From positions 579,463-643,462 of the forward strand of contig OX365938.1 of NCBI GenBank assembly GCA_947243795.1: a stretch of 64,000 nucleotides of DNA, written 5' to 3'. The stretch comes from Saccharomyces uvarum. Lineage: Eukaryota; Ascomycota; Saccharomycetes; Saccharomycetales; Saccharomycetaceae. The notes under the pieces were generated by a model. That model was not told the DNA's origin, did not search any database, and worked only from the letters and a program-made list of their open reading frames with translations. Position numbers and translations under genes: made by a program. This document shows positions 61,031-64,000 of this stretch, in pieces (position 1 is the first letter of the stretch; each line of letters begins with the position of its first letter).

Positions 61031-62985
61031 GGCGTCCGTGTGAGTATGTGGTGGTATTATTATATGGTATTGAGTTATGTTGATGATATATTTTGGCGTC
61101 TGTAGCAGTGCGCGTATTCATTATAGTAGATGTAGTAAAAGTAATATTGACCGGAGATATGAGGGAGAGAGAGCTGGTGTAGTATTATAGTGAGATAAGT
61201 GGTGGGATGGTAGTATAATATCGTGGTCATTTGAGAGTAGTTGGGATATATAGAGGGTGATAGTATATGAGTGACTATAATAGAGAGTGGTGGTGTGGTA
61301 TTTTAGTGTGGTGTGTTATGATATCATATTAGGCATCCGTATGAGTATGTGCATGCAATCTAGTAAGAAGGTCAGGGGAATTGGAGTAGTATGATATATT
61401 TGGAGAGTGAGAGTGATGGAGCTAAGATATATATATAGTGATGGAGCTAAGATATATATATAGTGATGATATTAGGTATCAGAATATATAGGAGATATAT
61501 AGTATGGTGTGTCATGGGAATATATTTAGCGTCCGTATAAGTATGTAGTGATATTATCATATATGGTAGGAGATATGTGGAAGGTAATGGTAGGTGATGT
61601 GATAGTCTATTGAGAGTGACAGGTAATGAAGTATAGTATTATAATATATGGAGGGTATATTGTAGAGGTTGTATGGGAGTGGTAAAAGTATGTGATATAT
61701 GATGGTATGAGAGCAAATGTAAGAATATTGAGATGTTTAAAGCGGATATATGATGTTGAGTATCGTATTTAGTGGGGGGCAGAGTTTGGTGGTCGGGAGA
61801 TTGTGGAAATGTGAAAATGTCCAGGGTGTTAAGTGCTGAGGTTCGTGCCGTATATGGTGATAATGTGGTGGTATGGTAGGGAAAAAGCTGGGAAAGGGCG
61901 ATGATAGATTGTTAGGAGGTATTTGAGGTGGAGTGAGGTAGTTTAGGTATATAAATGATAGTTGGAGTGGGGCTAAGAAATAATGATTCATAGTTGGGTA
62001 TGTATATTGGGTAAAAGGGTAGAAATTGTGAGAAAATATAAAAATATAGAATGTGAGAGTGGGAAGTTTAAGAATTATAGTAGTGTTGTATGTGATTTGT
62101 ATTATATTTAGCGTCCGTGTGAGTATGTGGTGGTATTATAATATGAAAGTGAGGGTATTGTAGAATGGTATATGGTATAATGTGTAGGTATTAGGATATA
62201 GAGAGAACATATGGTATATAGTATGATAGTATGGGGGAGTAATGGAGAGTGATGATAAGTTGATATTAGATGGGTATTGAGTTATGATATGTGATGTTAT
62301 TATATTTTAGCGTCCGTAGGAGTGCGCGTATCAATTATAGTAGAAGTAGTCAGGATAATATAGTATGTCGATATTATGCAGAGAGTGGTGGTGTGGTATT
62401 ATTATATTGAGGTATGTGGTGTATATGGTATGATAATATGGAGGGGTGTGGTGTTTAGAATTATTTGTTTACGATTCGATATGCATGTTAGCGTCCGTAG
62501 GAGTATGTGGTGGTATTATAATATATAGGGAGTGATAAGATGGTATATATGGAGAGAGACGATATTATGATATATGGTATGGGATATTGAGAGTGGTTGG
62601 GGTGAATTATGGAGGAGTGTGGTGTTTACGTTGATTTGTTTACGTTTGGATATGTATGTTTCGATGTATTTATTTGTTTACGTTTGGACGGTTGGAGAGT
62701 AGTGGTTAGGGTAGTGTTATATGGTATTACATTTAGCGTCTGTAGGAGTATGTGATTGTATATGATATTGAGAGTGATGGTATGTGATATTGAGAGTCAT
62801 AGTATATGGTGTTGAGAGTGATGGTATATGATATTGTGGAGGGGTGTGGTGTTTACGTTGATTTGTTTAGGATTCGATGTTTACGTTTGAATGGTTGGAG
62901 GGTAGATATATGATGGAGAGAGTGGTGGTTAGGGTAGTGGGACATGATATTACATTTAGCGTCCGTATGAGGATGTGGTGGTATA
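61031..62985 (+). repeat. Dispersed subtelomeric repeat with GCGTCCGT core, nine copies
   Basis: Copies of (A/G)GCGTCYGTRNGAGTATGTGG at 61031, 61095, 61332 (degenerate), 61528, 62110, 62309, 62491, 62735 and 62958, all on the plus strand, most preceded by ATATTTT/ATATTTA and followed by TGGTATTATAATAT. The 61095 and 62309 copies share a different right half (AGTGCGCGTAT...TTATAGTAGA.GTAGT). Spacing is mostly ~180-240 bp, with one gap of 582 bp. Confidence 0.8.
61413..61462 (+). repeat. Exact 25-bp tandem duplication
   Basis: Two identical consecutive 25-bp units beginning GTGATGGAGCTAAGAT and ending in an AT dinucleotide run. Confidence 0.85.
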
Positions 62986-63204
62986 TGATATTGAAGTATG
63001 GTATATAATATTGAGAGTGATGGTATATGGTGTTGAGAGTGATGGTATGTGATATTGAGAGTGATGGTATATGATATTATGTTGAGAGTAGCAGGATATT
63101 GAAGTATGGTATATGGTGTTGAGAATAGTGGTGGAAGGTAGATGGGTGATATATACTGCATGGTAAATGATATTGTGGAGGGGTGTGGTGTATATGTTTG
63201 TGTG

Positions 63205-63246
63205 TTTAGGTTGATTTGTTTAGGTTGATTTGTTTAGGTTGATTTG
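63205..63246 (+). repeat. 14-bp tandem repeat TTTAGGTTGATTTG, three copies
   Basis: Three exact consecutive copies, followed by TTTACGTTTGAATG. Related TTTGTTTACGTTTG strings occur at ~62634, ~62670 and ~63242. Confidence 0.85.
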
Positions 63247-63518
63247 TTTACGTTTGAATGTGTATGTTTATATATATGTTTCGATAGTTGGAGATATTAT
63301 GGAGATATTGAGGTAGGGTTTATGGAGATATTATGGAGAGAGTGGTGGTGGTACATATAGATATTGAGGTAGGGTAATGGTGTATGATATTGAGAATGGT
63401 CAGGGTATATAGGTAGGGAGATGGTGTGTGATAGTAAGTTGGTTGGTTGGTTGGTATGGCGGGTGAGAGTATAGAGGGTGAGGATTGTGCTGATATACGG
63501 TGATGCACATGGTATTAG

Positions 63519-63930
63519 AGATGGAGGTGTTACCCAGATGGTAAGTATGATATATGTGGTAGTGGTAGCGTGGTATGTAGACATGTCCGATGGAAGAGTT
63601 AGGGAGGCCAATATGGTATTCGAGGGGTGGGGACTCGATGTGGAGGGATAAATTGAAAGAAATGTGGTGGGAAGGTGTGAATGTAGCAGGGTGTTAAGTG
63701 GTGAGGTTCGTGGGGTGTGTGGGTGGTAATGAGGGGAGAGAAGATGGAGGTTACCCAGATGGTGAGTATGGTATGAGTGGTAGTGAGTGTGGTAGTGTAG
63801 ACATGTCGTATGGAAGAGTTAGGGAGGCCAATATGGTATTCGAGGGGTGGGGATTCGATGTGGAGGGATAAACTGAAAGAAATGTGGTGGGAAGGTGTGA
63901 ATGTAGCAGGGTGTTAAGTGGTGAGGTTCG
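63519..63930 (+). repeat. Terminal ~223-bp tandem duplication
   Basis: Copy 1 starts AGATGGAGGTGTTACCCAGA at 63519, copy 2 AGATGGAGGTTACCCAGA at 63742. Both contain GACATGTC.., GAGTTAGGGAGGCCAATATG, TTCGAGGGGTGGGGA, AAGAAATGTGGTGGGAAG and GGGTGTTAAGTGGTGAGGTTCG. Copy 1 ends in a 16-base TG tract (63711-63726), copy 2 in the telomere itself. TTAGGG (a Tbf1-type core) occurs once per copy. A shorter, older relative lies at ~61795-61855. Confidence 0.85.
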
Positions 63931-64000
63931 TGGGGTGTGTGTGGGTGTGGTGTGGGTGTGGGTGTGGTGTGTGGGTGTGGTGTGGGGTGTGGTGTGGGTG
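63931..64000 (+). repeat. Telomere repeat TG1-3
   Basis: 70 bases of irregular (TG)1-6TG2-3 on the plus strand, the yeast telomerase product, running to the window edge. The chromosome end lies at or just beyond base 64000; this confirms the plus strand runs 5' to 3' toward the telomere. Confidence 0.93.

Noticed and set aside
61031-62985. CRISPR-like regular repeat spacing in the subtelomere
   Set aside because: A eukaryotic telomere-proximal locus with degenerate repeats, unequal spacers that are themselves repetitive, and no associated genes.
62853-63611. 100-codon minus-strand frames rich in Pro, His, Ile and Tyr near the telomere
   Set aside because: They come from reading the C-poor subtelomeric repeats backwards; the residue bias mirrors the base bias.
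60841-64000. Y' element with helicase ORF
   Set aside because: No long frame and no helicase motif in any frame; the end has no Y' element inside the window.

Overview
The window is the right end of a Saccharomyces chromosome, syntenic with the right arm of chromosome XI of S. cerevisiae (NUP133 to FLO10) and running into telomeric DNA at its last bases. The gene order and strands match budding-yeast chromosome XI, and introns, TACTAAC branch sites, tRNA and Ty/LTR debris are all of Saccharomyces type. It does not look like S. cerevisiae itself: slow genes (PCK1, PTR2, RPL40B) are near-identical in length and motifs, but fast genes (SIR1, FLO10, DAD2, the N-terminus of PRP16) differ clearly from the cerevisiae versions I remember. 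I infer another sensu stricto species; I cannot say which.

Region 1 (1-48 kb) is an ordinary, densely packed chromosome arm. In order: NUP133 (5' end cut by the window), DAD2, HBS1, MRPL20, PRP16, OMA1, TVP38, TGL4, PXL1, SRL3/WHI7, SRP40, PTR2, RPL40B (spliced), MLP1, PCC1 (spliced), ESL2, PCK1, UBP11, BAS1, SKG1 and SIR1. The genes are functionally unrelated housekeeping and regulatory genes: nuclear pore (NUP133, MLP1), kinetochore (DAD2), translation and ribosome rescue (HBS1, RPL40B, MRPL20), splicing (PRP16), mitochondrial proteostasis (OMA1), lipid (TGL4), morphogenesis and cell cycle (PXL1, SRL3, SKG1), gluconeogenesis (PCK1), silencing (SIR1).

Region 2 (48.3-56.4 kb) is an 8-kb gene-poor stretch. 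It holds a tRNA-Val(AAC), a solo Ty1/Ty2-type delta LTR, and two separated, decayed halves of Ty4-like elements: a Pol C-terminus, polypurine tract and complete LTR on one side, and a truncated LTR plus frameshifted gag on the other. Between the delta and the gag remnant lies about 1 kb of less AT-rich DNA carrying a reading frame that I do not recognise (50.4-51.5 kb); it is the most interesting unexplained segment. The rest is the long FLO10 upstream region, with a duplicated block of about 223-bp period.

Region 3 (56.4-64 kb) is FLO10, a large repeat-rich flocculin, then about 3.7 kb of subtelomeric, C-poor DNA with a dispersed GCGTCCGT-containing repeat, a terminal 223-bp tandem duplication, and about 70 bp of TG1-3 telomere repeat. 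FLO10 is the last gene here, whereas in the S. cerevisiae reference strain NFT1, VBA5, GEX2 and others lie distal to it.
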